Shown here: positions 1 through 10,687 of the stretch, in pieces
Position numbering within the stretch: position 1 is the first letter of the stretch
Layout: every line of letters begins with the position of its first letter
DNA from: Schizochytrium sp. TIO01
Taxonomy: Eukaryota > Sar > Bigyra > Thraustochytrida > Thraustochytriidae
DNA: 64,000 nucleotides
Assembly: GCA_004764695.1 (NCBI GenBank)
Contig: SMSO01000031.1
Span: 6,939,261-7,003,260, forward strand
Reading direction: 5' to 3'
Notes under the pieces: model-generated
What the model was told of the DNA's origin: nothing
Seen by the model: the letters and a program-made list of their open reading frames with translations, nothing else
Database searches by the model: none
Made by a program: the position numbers and the translations under genes

Positions 1-771
1 TCTCTGTAGCAGGTTCTTTGTCACTCCTGGTGCTACCGGCCTGCTGCCACAATGACTGGCGTGTGGCTCCGCTTCTTGGCGTGGTACCTATGGAGTATGG
101 CATGCGCCAATTATGATAGTTTTTTGTTTTTGTCTTTGTTTTTGTTTTTGTTTTTGTTTTTGTTTTAATTATTCTAATTGCCATTTTAAAAAGTATCCTA
201 CATCACTATGACGCTATCTATGTTTCTTTCTAAACAGACCCACATACTATACAATTGTAAGAAAGAAAGAAAGAAAGAAAGAAAGGGCGAGAACTTGTTT
301 AGTTGCCATAGATGGATAGGAGTTTGCCGTGAGTTTGCAGAAATCGCCACGGACAAGCAAACAAACAAACAAACAAACAAAGAAACCAACAAACACACGA
401 CTTCAACAGGCAGATGGATGCGCTGCCTCTTGCAGCTACAAATTCCTATTTTCCTGAGGCCGAGTGCCGCAGCTTCCAAAGAGACAAAGTGAGCTCGAGG
501 AGGTGGCGAAGAAATGTTTTCAGTGCGCTGCCTTGCAATCGATGCCTTCCTTTTGACACCACGAGTTCTTTTCTTCTTTGAAAAGAAAACAGGAATAAAA
601 ATAAAAGTTAAAAGATGGCATGAACTAGCTACTGCTTACGTAGGGGTTCCTACGCTGACAATACGGCCGCAAAAAGAAATTACTAAGAGAGGAAACGTAT
701 TACCAACTATAAGTTTAATTAATCAAAATAAAACAATACCACTGGTCCTGGAGGGAAAGAGGCGGTTATTT

Positions 772-866
772 GCGCAAGTGGGTTATACACCCTACTATAG
801 GGTATTTTGACATGTCACAAGTGAGTTATAGCCCCCACAAGTAGACTAAACCCCCCGCAAGTGAGT
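772..866 (+). repeat. Dispersed CAAGTG/CTATAG element, copy A
   Basis: The segment contains CGCAAGTGGGTTATA, CCTACTATAGGGTA, CACAAGTGAGTTATA, CACAAGTAGACTA and CGCAAGTGAG within about 95 nt. The same words recur near 11.0, 38.5, 48.2 and 50.6 kb. It has no coding potential that I trust. Its function is unknown. Confidence 0.4.
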
Positions 867-3309
867 GCGCTGCGCTGCCTGCTATTTCTCTAAACTTGCT
901 CACTTCGGCCTTCATCCTCCACGGTCGTGCGAAGCAGACTTGAGGATCAGATGGAGCTCTGTATCTTCAGGCCAACTCTTTGCTTCCTTGGCGCAGTCCG
1001 CGCCGCTGAGCCCCGCATCGCTTCAGGCGGTGCCTCATTCTCAGCGAGGGTGGATGGCACCATCCATTGATTGTCAGATGGCCATTTTTCTTTTTCATGC
1101 GCTGTCTCGCAATGCGTGTGGCTGTGAGGGTGTGTACAAAACCATCGACTATGAAAGCGGGACTGCTTCCACCCTTATCGACTTCTTCGCTGCCGCTTTG
1201 AGTTCTGTTTGATTGATCTTATTACCTTCAGTCCAAACGAATCCTCAGAACTAAATCCTCGAACCGACTTGAAGCAGGTTCTGCTGATCCGAGGATAAGG
1301 GTCGAGGGAACCCCACACCAGTCAGTATGTAAGTATGTATGTATGTAAGTAAGTAAGTAAGCAATTCAGGCAAGCAGCAGCTCAAGCAATGCATCAATCG
1401 ACCAATGCGATGGTCGATGGGTGGGTGGATGGGTGTGTGGATTGCCCAGTTGTTTGATCAGGCTTGGCCGCCTGTGTCAGTCAGTGGCAGGCAGCTTTGG
1501 CTGAATCAGGCACCAGGAATTCGTATCGTAGTTCCACGCAATCTTAAGCAGCAGGAATTAAGGAGTCGCGAGTTGTTAGTATGAACATAAACAGACAGAA
1601 TCACACCGCAATAATCACGGTGACCAAATATATATCAGAATAAAGAATAAATAAAAATGAAAAGGACTGCGATATTGCAGTATTGCAGTATTTTCATTTC
1701 TCTTTTAATTAAAATGATATAAAAAAATGAAAATTGAAAAATAAAACTTTATTAACAAAGGATCAGACGAAATAATAAGTGGTCGCGAGGACGTTTTGCT
1801 TATAAGTACTAGTGTGGCAAAGGGCAAAGTGAAACAAGAGCAGTTTTATACTGCAGATATGGTTTGCGAGCTGTAGCAAATTGACAACACGTGTCAATTA
1901 ATTCCTAGTTTGCTCTGGTGCATTGCATTGGCTTCTTACAAATATCTGAGCATGTTTTGGCAGTCTGTATCGTCTAATATTGTTGAGCAAGCCTCTGAGG
2001 ATCATTCGCTCATTTCCGGGTTGAGGTATAGCAATTGATTCAAGATCATCTGATCAGAACTAGCTTGCTCTGCAAATGCCAACGTGCATTCATCACTAGT
2101 TCCACGGTATCGTGAACATTCAATGCCGGAGAACTTCTAAGCTCGGCAACTCGAAGCTTTTGTTTGTCATAGGAATACATACTTACCTACATTGCTCCTC
2201 TTCAGTCAAAGAAAGTGGAACCAAGAATAACAACTTTATAGGAAGGAGAGAGGAGGCCTATCTCATTTCCGCAGTTCTAGCTCCTGTTGCGTCGCCATTG
2301 TTGCTCGCAGAAGAGAGAGGTCGTATCAAAAGGCATGCGTGTTCCTGTTGGCAGGACTGTGCGACGTTTTCGAGATATAGCTCTGGCTTTGCATGGCCTC
2401 GAGCCATTTGAAGATGGCTTCAAATTCTTTTTTATGAAGATGAGTTCCAGTTCAACTTGCATTTTTAATTTTTTAATTAAAGAAAGAATAGAGGCAAAAA
2501 AGCAAAGGAAATAAGCAAAAAAAAAGGGGGAATAAAAAATGAATGGATTATCGTGAGCTTTCAGATTGGCATTCACATATTCTGAAAATCTAAAGGACTG
2601 AGCACGAGATAATATGATGAAATAGATTGCCGTGGCCATTCTGGCCCTGCTGTAAACGATCTCAAAGTGATACCTCTCAGTTCTATCCCGAGAGCAGAAG
2701 CTCAACTAAAATGTTGTGAGTAGGCACGTAGCAGCTTAAAAAAAATATTAATGCGTGAATTTTAGGACAACTGAAAGTCCAAACTCAAGCTTCGCCCTGT
2801 GGCCCATCCGCCCAGAGCCCTCCACGCTTGAGCTTGCAAAGCTTGGGAAATCGCAAGAGATGCCTCATAGCGATGGTAACGGTCTTGGTCTTAAACGTCT
2901 CCACCGTCAGGCATGCTACGGCTGAGTATCGAGGTGCCATTTGTTCGTGGGCATCGCCAGACCTTACGCAATCCATTAACCTTCTCCTCAGAGTAACGCA
3001 TACTACAAACTACAAGGCGCTACATGGAGGAGATGCCACCCTTTACAACAAAACAACACATAGCAACACTGTAACCATAGGCCAGCTAGCGTAGACCCGC
3101 GTGAACGATCATTCGGTCCCTCCTTTGAGACGCCGCTCACTCCACTCGAAGCAGCGATTTATTCCAAAATGGAAACAACTTCTTGGAAAGCTGCTTAGTT
3201 TCTGAGCTCCTTTCAGAAGATGGTTTAAGCCGCCTTGGTCACCAGGTACAGCAATTATGCACTACCTACCTACTCCAACACCGTCACCAGATACATAACT
3301 GTGCATAGG

Positions 3310-3412
3310 CTTTGTTTGTTTGTTTATTTGTTTGTTTGTTTGTTTGTTTGTTTGTTTGTTTGTTTGTTTGTTTGTTTGTTTGTTTGTTTGTTTATCTGTT
3401 TATTTATTTATT
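3310..3412. repeat. GTTT/TATT microsatellite
   Basis: About 100 nt of tandem TTTG units pass into TTTA-type units at the right end. The ORF across it encodes only a Leu/Phe/Val/Cys repeat and is not a gene. Confidence 0.95.
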
Positions 3413-5942
3413 CGTATGGATACGTGAATGCAGCGACAGGAATGCCTGATAGGAGTTATTCATCCGCAAGCCGAGAGAACTAAGTCATCCATCATCAATC
3501 GCAGACAGCAGATTGACCTCGATAGCACAGGCCTTCTACAGCTTCTACAAGTACCAGAAGTAAGAGCGTCGAGGCGCCTCATCAATTATGGAATATACGC
3601 GCAGGTACCTAATGCTTATTAATTGTTTGTTATATAGCAGGGTTTTTAATGTTTGGTTTCCCTCTCACTCTCACTTTCGCTATTCTATTTTATAACAAAA
3701 ATGTTTCTGTGTTTCTAAAAGTCATGGGAGATCGATGTTTTGATTTTAGATTAAAAAACACTTAGAGTTCTAAATAACTCGAGGTAAAGAAAGAAAGGTA
3801 TGAACACACGTATAAACAATAATTAAACAAGTAAAAGAATTGAATAAGACGCTTAGTAGTCTACTATGAAGGCTGTATCGTTAATTAATTATCTTTCATG
3901 TTTAAGAAGGAGAAAGAAAAAGAATTGTAGTAAGAAGAGAATGATTTTGTTTTTTGTTTGTTTTAGTTTGTTCCTGTTAAAAACGTTTTCATTGACAAAG
4001 TTGTTATAAATCTGCGTTTTGATACATGATACAAATTAAATGAGCACCAGGAGAGAGACTTGAGAGGACCCGACAGACCCCGAAGAGGCGAGCGAGCAGA
4101 GCCAGCTGCAGTGCCTTCTGCCGCCCAAACAGCCCGAGTAGGACCCACCTGGCGAGGAGTGGAACCTCTGCTAGGCCCAGGCCCATCTCCCCGCCCCAGT
4201 CTCTGCTGGGCCTGCGCGACCTCCGCTCGTTCACTCGTCCATTCGATCTCTCGATTCTCTTTCATTCTCTGTTTTCTCCTGCTCTTTTCAAAGTCATCCA
4301 TTCACCCATTCAATCCTCTCGACCCCGCTCGACTCCGTTCCGTGCCGCTGGACTGCGAGCAGGCGAGGGGACGCGCCGCCGCTTGAAACTACGAGCTACC
4401 TGCAGGATCCTGCGCGTAGAAGGCAGCTCTCGTTTGCATCGGCGGTCTTGTTGGCTGGAGAGATTGATTGGTTTCATCGTCCTTTCCAGGCACTGGAGGG
4501 GACCTCGCGACCGCACTGTCTGCAGCTCGAAGGAGCCCGCTGTGCTGCGCAGAGGCGCTGCGCAGAGGACCTAGGGGATCCCAGGGGCCCAGTTCCGCTG
4601 CCGCAGGGCGCCGCACGGACCGCAGGACCCTCCCGCCGACCGCTGCGAGCTAGAAGATCCCGCCGTTCATTCATTTCCTTTTCCCTCTTCTTCGAGTCAT
4701 TCGTTCGTTCATTCTTTCTTTCTTTCTTTCTCTCTCTCTCTCTTTCTTCCTCTCTCTTTCTCGTGTAATAAATAAAGTGAGCGATAGATTGGTTGGAACT
4801 AACTATTATTGAGTTTGTCGATCGATCAATCAATCGATCAATCAATCAATCGATCAATAGTTCGGATAGATAGATAGATTGCGTAGAACGATAAATTGCT
4901 TGTTTTGAGGGAGGGATTCAGAGTCTCTTCAGGGCGCGCTTCGTGAGAGCACCTTGCGAGGGCTCGCTTGCTGTCGTGGAATCGCTGCAAGGGACCGAGT
5001 CCAGGGCGATTGACTGGCTGGTTGGTTTGCTCTTGTAAAAGAGGAGTTCCATTGGTTGCGGAGACCGGGTAATTAAACTAAAGAAACAGAAAATCACGTT
5101 TTGACTGGATCTGACTGGTGGAGATTGACGCAGAGGAAGCCACACGCGGTTGCGGAATCCGCCTCTCGGAGCTTTGTAACGCAGTTAGAAGTATTCAGAA
5201 TTCTGCCTCGTTTCAACGATCGGGTTCTTGGACTGGACTGAGATTGGGTTCTACGGACTCGGTTTATATAGAATAAATATTAGGCTGGAGTTCTGCCTCT
5301 CTCCGTGGAGCTATAACTCGCCAAGCGTTGAGAGTACTTAAGAGTTCTAGAAGTGTTCCGGAACTGGAGAAAGAAGGCACCGCCAAGACACCACGTGAAG
5401 TCCGCGTGGAGAACGGGAATTTCATAAATAGTTGGGTAGTTAGTATCAGCTAGGGACGGATTTGTTCAGATATTCCCGCTGGAACCACCAAGGATCTCTT
5501 CGACTCACACGTGTACTCTCCATTGGTGCCAACCGATTAGAACTAGGCTGGACAAGTGTATTAGTCGCGACGGGATCAGTAAGAACAGCAGCACCAGCTG
5601 CAGTAGCGGCAACACCAATACAATACGAAGAAAAAAGCACAAAGGCATCGTTTGGTGGGTGGACATTTTGTTTGCCGGCAGTTCTTGAACGTTTAAAAAC
5701 CATCGTCGTTTGGCATCTTCGAATCATACTTTTTGAGGCTCATTCACCTGGTCAAAATCAACTGTCTGCGTAGCTGCTGTGTCCATTCTCCCTCTTCTCA
5801 CTTTCTTGGAATTCGTTTGTCCTTTCTTTTCTTTTTCTTTTAGGTTTATAACTCTGGATCGGAGGAAAGATCGTCATCCAAAAATTGCTCACTTCCGGTA
5901 CATACAACTAGAAACTCCCCGTCGCAAAATTATATCGCACTC

Positions 5943-7592
5943 ATGATGACTACAAATAAACGACCTTTACCTGCGTCGTTGACGTTCAACGGCGCATCGC
6001 CTTTGAAAAAGGATACTTTTGTCCAGGATCACTTGGGCAAATCTTCGTTGGATGAACCCCTTCACGATAACTCAAACACTATGCCTTCACCAACTAATCT
6101 CGGTGTTAATCAGCAAGAACAGTATCAACCCCATGAGCATGCACCAGATTCGACAGAGGCAGTTGCAGCTGCTGCAGCGCGCAGCATGGCTACTCGCAAG
6201 GTAACAAATCGCGACTTCAAAAGAATTATGACTCTTGGAACAGGTTCTTTTGCACAAGTTGTATTGGTGCAATCTCGTCTTCGCGCGGACCAAGGCAAAC
6301 TTTATGCCATGAAAGTTTTGGACACTCAGAAAATTATCAAGCAGAAGCAACAAGTACATACAATGACCGAACGCAGCGTTCTCGGTCAGACTTCCAACCA
6401 TCCCTTCATTGTCTCGCTCAAATATGCCTACCGAACACCCACAACTTTGAACCTTGTCATGGACTTTTGTAGTGGAGGCGAGCTGTATTTTCATCTCTCC
6501 CGTGTTGGACGCTTTTCCGAAGCACGCGCCAAATTTTATACTGCTGAACTTGTTCTTGCTCTGGAGCACCTGCACTCATTTGACATTGTCTACCGTGATC
6601 TTAAACCAGAAAATGTCCTCATTGCTAGCGATGGTCATATTATGCTCGCTGACTTTGGTCTCTCCAAGGAAGGCATTCGTGATTGTACAAACGGCACAGA
6701 TACTTTTTGTGGTACTCCAGAGTATCTCGCTCCTGAGGTCCTCTTTCGTACAGGACACGGTACAGCTGTTGATTGGTGGAGTCTTGGTATTCTTTTGTAC
6801 GAAATGCTCACAAGTCTCCCACCATGGTATTCTAAAAATCGGCACGAGATGTTTGATGGAATCTGCCGGCGGGATCTCGTTTTTCCTGATCCTGCCAAGC
6901 TCCACATCTCCTCCGAGGCAAAAGATCTTATTCGTGGATTATTGCAAAAAGACCCTCATGTACGTCTCGGTTCCGGTCCGATCGAGATGATCAAATGTCA
7001 TGCATTCTTTTCAGATGTGGACCTTGAAGCTGTTCTGGCAAAGGCTGTCCCAGTGCCATGGAAACCTGACCAAGGCAAAATTTACTTCGACGAGGTCTAT
7101 ACCCAGCTGCCCTTTGATCTTGGTCAGTCAAAATCATCGCGAAACGGCCAAATTGGAAAGCCACCTCTGGCACCTGGTGCCTCTGCCTCTCCGGTGAGCA
7201 TGCGTGACGAGATGATGGCAGCTTCTCCTCTCTATCCGTCCAGTTTTATGGAGCGTGCATTCAGTGGTTTTAGCTACACAGATCCTAATGCTTTACCTTC
7301 TGTTTCGCCTCACAGTCTTGCTAGCAATGGATGCGGCAGTATTGGAAGTTCTCGAATTGCTCGTTCTGTTGCATCTCATTTTGCTGAGCGCCCTCCCACT
7401 GCAGATTCCACAATCTCAACAACCCCGCCAAATCCCCATCACCATCATGCAAATGGACATTATCAATCCTCCCTGCACCATGTCACCAACCACACTGCAG
7501 ACTCAAACCATGCTCATCAAGGTGCTGAGGATTTCGCTGGTGGTGACGATGACTGCCTTGGTCAATTCTCACTTGAGTTGGAAGAAATGTAA
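5943..7592 (+). CDS. AGC-family Ser/Thr protein kinase, S6K-like
   Basis: A complete 549-residue AGC kinase. Residues 1-90 are low complexity with no PH or other recognisable domain. The kinase domain runs from about 91 to 355: glycine loop GTGSFAQV (99-106), VAIK-type lysine K124, helix-C Glu E143, catalytic loop YRDLKPEN with D219, DFG at 237-239, and activation-loop T254 in DTFCGTPEY, the expected PDK1 site. An AGC tail follows. The C-terminal hydrophobic motif FSGFSY (440-445, S444) resembles the S6K form, so regulation by PDK1 and a TORC-type kinase is likely by family knowledge. The tail between kinase domain and hydrophobic motif is longer than in animal S6K, and the usual turn-motif site is unclear; S416-P and S428-P are candidates. 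The last 100 residues are His/Ser/Asn-rich. The start is the first of two adjacent ATGs. Its substrates cannot be read from sequence; Akt/SGK-like is the alternative. Confidence 0.93.
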   Translation: MMTTNKRPLPASLTFNGASPLKKDTFVQDHLGKSSLDEPLHDNSNTMPSPTNLGVNQQEQYQPHEHAPDSTEAVAAAAARSMATRKVTNRDFKRIMTLGTGSFAQVVLVQSRLRADQGKLYAMKVLDTQKIIKQKQQVHTMTERSVLGQTSNHPFIVSLKYAYRTPTTLNLVMDFCSGGELYFHLSRVGRFSEARAKFYTAELVLALEHLHSFDIVYRDLKPENVLIASDGHIMLADFGLSKEGIRDCTNGTDTFCGTPEYLAPEVLFRTGHGTAVDWWSLGILLYEMLTSLPPWYSKNRHEMFDGICRRDLVFPDPAKLHISSEAKDLIRGLLQKDPHVRLGSGPIEMIKCHAFFSDVDLEAVLAKAVPVPWKPDQGKIYFDEVYTQLPFDLGQSKSSRNGQIGKPPLAPGASASPVSMRDEMMAASPLYPSSFMERAFSGFSYTDPNALPSVSPHSLASNGCGSIGSSRIARSVASHFAERPPTADSTISTTPPNPHHHHANGHYQSSLHHVTNHTADSNHAHQGAEDFAGGDDDCLGQFSLELEEM

Positions 7593-8575
7593 AATCGTTT
7601 ATCATATCTTTAGCCAGTCTCATACATATATAAAAGATATTTTTTTAGATCAAAATCCTCCAGAATCCAACAGGCGTACAACAAGAGAAAATAAGTTCAA
7701 GAAAAGGGCATTGGTTTTTCATGTGTTGCGCAGCTTATTGCCGTGTCCATCATATCTGTAAGGATGACAATTGCAAAGTCCTTTCCTGTCTCTGTTGGCG
7801 CTCACGAGTTCAGCACAGCAACTACATACGTCGTACAGTTCCCATTTCACTAAACCATCTTCAGCACTTGGAGATAAATTCATTATGATCTTGGTGAATC
7901 TTGCTAACTTTCCCTCAAAAGCATATGCAATGAATAATACTTTCAGAAGAAAAGAAATTACGCATTGCGTGTCTAATTTGTTTTCCTGGAGTTTTTCAGG
8001 ATCTTGAAAATTTTCCACGCTGGAGTTCTGACATTGTGAAGAATGATCTAGATATTCATATTTTAACTTTTGGAAATCGGCAAATTGAGGTTAGAGATGG
8101 CTCCGATAGTCATCAAGGATGTAAGAACGTCGAAGTTATTTTGAAAAGGAGTCAAATAATATCTTAATCTGAATCTTTAAAATATGGCAAAGATAGACAT
8201 TTGCGTTCTTCAAGAGTTCTTGAAAAAAAAAAATGCATTTTGTTTCGGTCTTAATTGTTCGAGCGTATCGATCTTTTTGTCAAGCGTAAGCACCAACAAT
8301 GGACAGTGAAAAGTGATATAAGTAAATCTTGTTTTGCTGACATAGACGGAAAAATCGCCTTTGTGCAATCGAGAAAATGGGTGAATAGGTACATGTCTCG
8401 GCGGCTGCAGATTAAAGAGTAGCCCCAGAGAGATACGAGAAAAGAAATAATCCGAAGACAGGGTGAACAACAGCGCTCCTTTTGGTAGGCATTGACGTAG
8501 CAATGTTGATAGGGACGATTTAGTGCAGCCTTGGCATATAATTGCCGCGTGAGGTTACCGCCTTCAAGCTACATC
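7593..8575. other. Intergenic region between convergent genes
   Basis: The kinase gene ends at its left and the BTB gene on the opposite strand ends at its right, so this interval probably holds both 3' untranslated regions. It is AT-rich. The short ORFs in it have no recognisable domains. Confidence 0.7.
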
Positions 8576-10687
8576 TTAGGCCGTATTGCTGGTGGCACTT
8601 GCAGCACTACTGCGAGTTTCAATCTGGCTACTACTAGCATTTGTAGTGTTTCCAGAAGCAGCTGTGACATTTCCAGGAGTTGTTGAGGAGCTCTCATCCT
8701 GGCCAGACGCCGAGTCTGTCTGCGAGGAAGTTGAGGAGGAGGAGGAGTTGCTAGTTGCAGTGGTGGCTACAGCAGAATTAAGAGTAACGGAAGGGGCTGG
8801 TGCAGGTGCCGATTCTGTGTTCGTTGAATCCATCTGTGACGAGGAGGAGGAAGAAGAAGATGAAGACGAAGACGAAGAGGAGGAGCTCGCAATAACCACT
8901 GGGCGCGCAGACGATGCAGAGTTCACAATCGCAACAGGTACGGATGACACTGCGTCTGGTGCTTTATCTCTCGAGTAGGCAAAAGACGGAGCTGAAGTCA
9001 CGCCATGACGAGGAGGCAACGGTTGCTGTTGAGCCGGGGAGTGAAGACCGTGACAAATAGGCACTCGGGGAGCAATCTGGCGAGTTGTACGAGGGCGCTT
9101 CTTTGGAGGATTGCTGAGGTCCACGACCGAATCAAGAATCTCGCGCATCAGATTGGCATCGAGACGTGCGTAATCCTCAGAGACTTCGCTAATAATTTTG
9201 ATATTTTCGGATATAAAATGGAGAGCGTGGCGCTTGAGCTCCGGAGCATGTGAAGCATCCGCAACGTTCAGAACACTAGCAGCATTATGCACTGTCAGGC
9301 CCCGGGCCAGTGTTACGGTGCAAAGACTTTTCAGGCTCTGCACATCGTAGCGATTAGCGAGCACCAGTAAGTCTGGAGCAAGGTGGAGCTGCGAAGGCTC
9401 AATAGAATCTGTATACATGAACTGCACAAAAGCATGCAGGGCATCGGGGTCAACTTCTTTGACCTCGACAATGTTATTTTGCGATTCGCGCAATTTAGAG
9501 CTAAACATTGCGTCGAAGACAATGCTTCGAGCAGCAAGAACCACACGATGGACTTTGATAATCTGATTTTCACAGTGGAGCTCCACATCAGTGTACTTGC
9601 CAGCTTTGTATAGTTCGGCGAGAGATCTCGCGAGTTGCGGTTGATATGCGCTTAGTGCTAAATCTCTAGCCTTGGAGTCTTGGCGGTTGATGTGTTCAAG
9701 CAGGAGGTCGCGGATTAGTTCGAGGCGTTTAGTAACGTCGTTAGCAATGACCTCTGCACCCCTCGTGATCTCAATGAATTGTAGCACAAGACCAAGGGAG
9801 TCGTAACCCTCCGGAAAGAACGACTTGGTTTTCCCAGCTGCTGTCTGCAGGTACCATTCCCCTTTATAGCGACAGACCTTTTCGATATCTGCGCCATAAT
9901 CAAGCAAGGTAGTGATGAAGTCTTTCACAAAGTCTGCAGTTTGAATACCATTGCGACCTTCTGATCCCTTCCACGTGGGCATCTCCAAAATCGCCAGGTG
10001 CAGTGCCGTGCCGCCTTGTCTTTGCTCTCCATCCATGTCATACATGTTGATGTTTATGTCGCGGTGCTCGAGCAGGCACTTGACGGTGTTGAGATCACCG
10101 ACCGTAATGGCTTGCCAAAAAGATTTTTGTGACGCATTTGCTTTGCCGCTGGAGACTGCTGCACTGATGATCCCGTCATGCTCAGCCTCGAGCTGCTGTG
10201 CATGCGCGTGAACTGCGTGGTGAATTTGAGCATCTACGGCTGCAGACACGTGCTGCATTTGCTGAGCCGTTGGTTCTTGCGGCGCGGACGTTGCGTGTTG
10301 GATCGCCATGGTTCTGGAACCCAGACTCCCCGGCGCGTGCGCATGGATGGGCTGCATGGCGGTGTTCTGGTCCTGGGAGTGCTCCTGCAGGTCCGCAGAT
10401 TCCTCCAAATTTGCAGCGTCTGATGAATTCGAAGAACTCGACGCCCCTTGCAAAATCAATTCTGAATTCGCGTTTCGATTCGAGTCCGGCAGCTGGTCTC
10501 CGCTAGTTTCTCCGTTCCGAATTTCTTCTTCTTCTTGATCTCGCAGTTCCCGAGCCCCTCGAATTACCTGCTCTTGTCCTTGTTGAGCTCCTCTTGCTCC
10601 TTCTCGCTGCTCTCGTGTGCTGCCCTCTCGCCCTTGCTCCCCAAGACCCAGTTCTTCTTCGGATGCCACGTGGGGGCCGCTGCTCAT
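8576..10687 (-). CDS. Ankyrin repeat and BTB/POZ domain protein
   Basis: A 703-residue protein when started at the first ATG of the frame; the open frame extends upstream only through a GTG. Residues 1-185 are Gln/Glu/Ser-rich and likely disordered. About 188-270 has ankyrin-type sequence (SFWQAITVGDLNTVKCLLEH; GGTALHLAILE; LLDYGADIEKV). A BTB/POZ domain covers about 357-460 (YTDVELHCENQIIKVHRVVL, FVQFMYTDSIEP, LLVLANRYDVQSL), followed by a BACK-like helical segment to about 525. A basic PPKKRPR (527-533) could be a nuclear localisation signal. The C-terminal 170 residues are Ser/Thr/Ala-rich with a long poly-Ser run. By family knowledge, BTB proteins of this layout (SPOP/NPR1/ABTB-like) dimerise and often act as substrate adaptors for cullin-3 ubiquitin ligases. 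The specific target is unknown. Confidence 0.9.
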   Translation of the reverse strand: MSSGPHVASEEELGLGEQGREGSTREQREGARGAQQGQEQVIRGARELRDQEEEEIRNGETSGDQLPDSNRNANSELILQGASSSSNSSDAANLEESADLQEHSQDQNTAMQPIHAHAPGSLGSRTMAIQHATSAPQEPTAQQMQHVSAAVDAQIHHAVHAHAQQLEAEHDGIISAAVSSGKANASQKSFWQAITVGDLNTVKCLLEHRDININMYDMDGEQRQGGTALHLAILEMPTWKGSEGRNGIQTADFVKDFITTLLDYGADIEKVCRYKGEWYLQTAAGKTKSFFPEGYDSLGLVLQFIEITRGAEVIANDVTKRLELIRDLLLEHINRQDSKARDLALSAYQPQLARSLAELYKAGKYTDVELHCENQIIKVHRVVLAARSIVFDAMFSSKLRESQNNIVEVKEVDPDALHAFVQFMYTDSIEPSQLHLAPDLLVLANRYDVQSLKSLCTVTLARGLTVHNAASVLNVADASHAPELKRHALHFISENIKIISEVSEDYARLDANLMREILDSVVDLSNPPKKRPRTTRQIAPRVPICHGLHSPAQQQPLPPRHGVTSAPSFAYSRDKAPDAVSSVPVAIVNSASSARPVVIASSSSSSSSSSSSSSSSSQMDSTNTESAPAPAPSVTLNSAVATTATSNSSSSSTSSQTDSASGQDESSSTTPGNVTAASGNTTNASSSQIETRSSAASATSNTA

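Larger units (their letters stand above)
1..5942. other. Intergenic region with simple repeats and a GC-rich block
   Basis: No convincing gene was seen. Visible contents are T5G-type repeats near 117-168, GAAA near 259-285, CAAA near 353-383, GTAT/GTAA near 1324-1361, a long GTTT array at 3310-3412 and GATC/GATA-type runs near 4814-4878. The block from about 4045 to 4660 is much richer in G+C than its surroundings and produces overlapping Arg/Ala/Pro-rich ORFs on both strands, which look like composition artefacts. The last kilobase or so before 5943 probably includes the promoter and 5' leader of the kinase gene. A pyrimidine tract ending in TTTTAG at about 5836-5843 could be a 3' splice site of a leader intron, but no partner donor was established. 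Confidence 0.6.

Noticed and set aside
2175-2195. ATACTTACCTA, similar to the 5' end of U1 snRNA
   Set aside because: The similarity ends after about ten bases and no U1 stem-loops follow.
4060-4845. Several overlapping ORFs of 100-120 codons on both strands
   Set aside because: They arise from a G+C-rich block and a pyrimidine repeat; frames on both strands are equally open and none has a domain.
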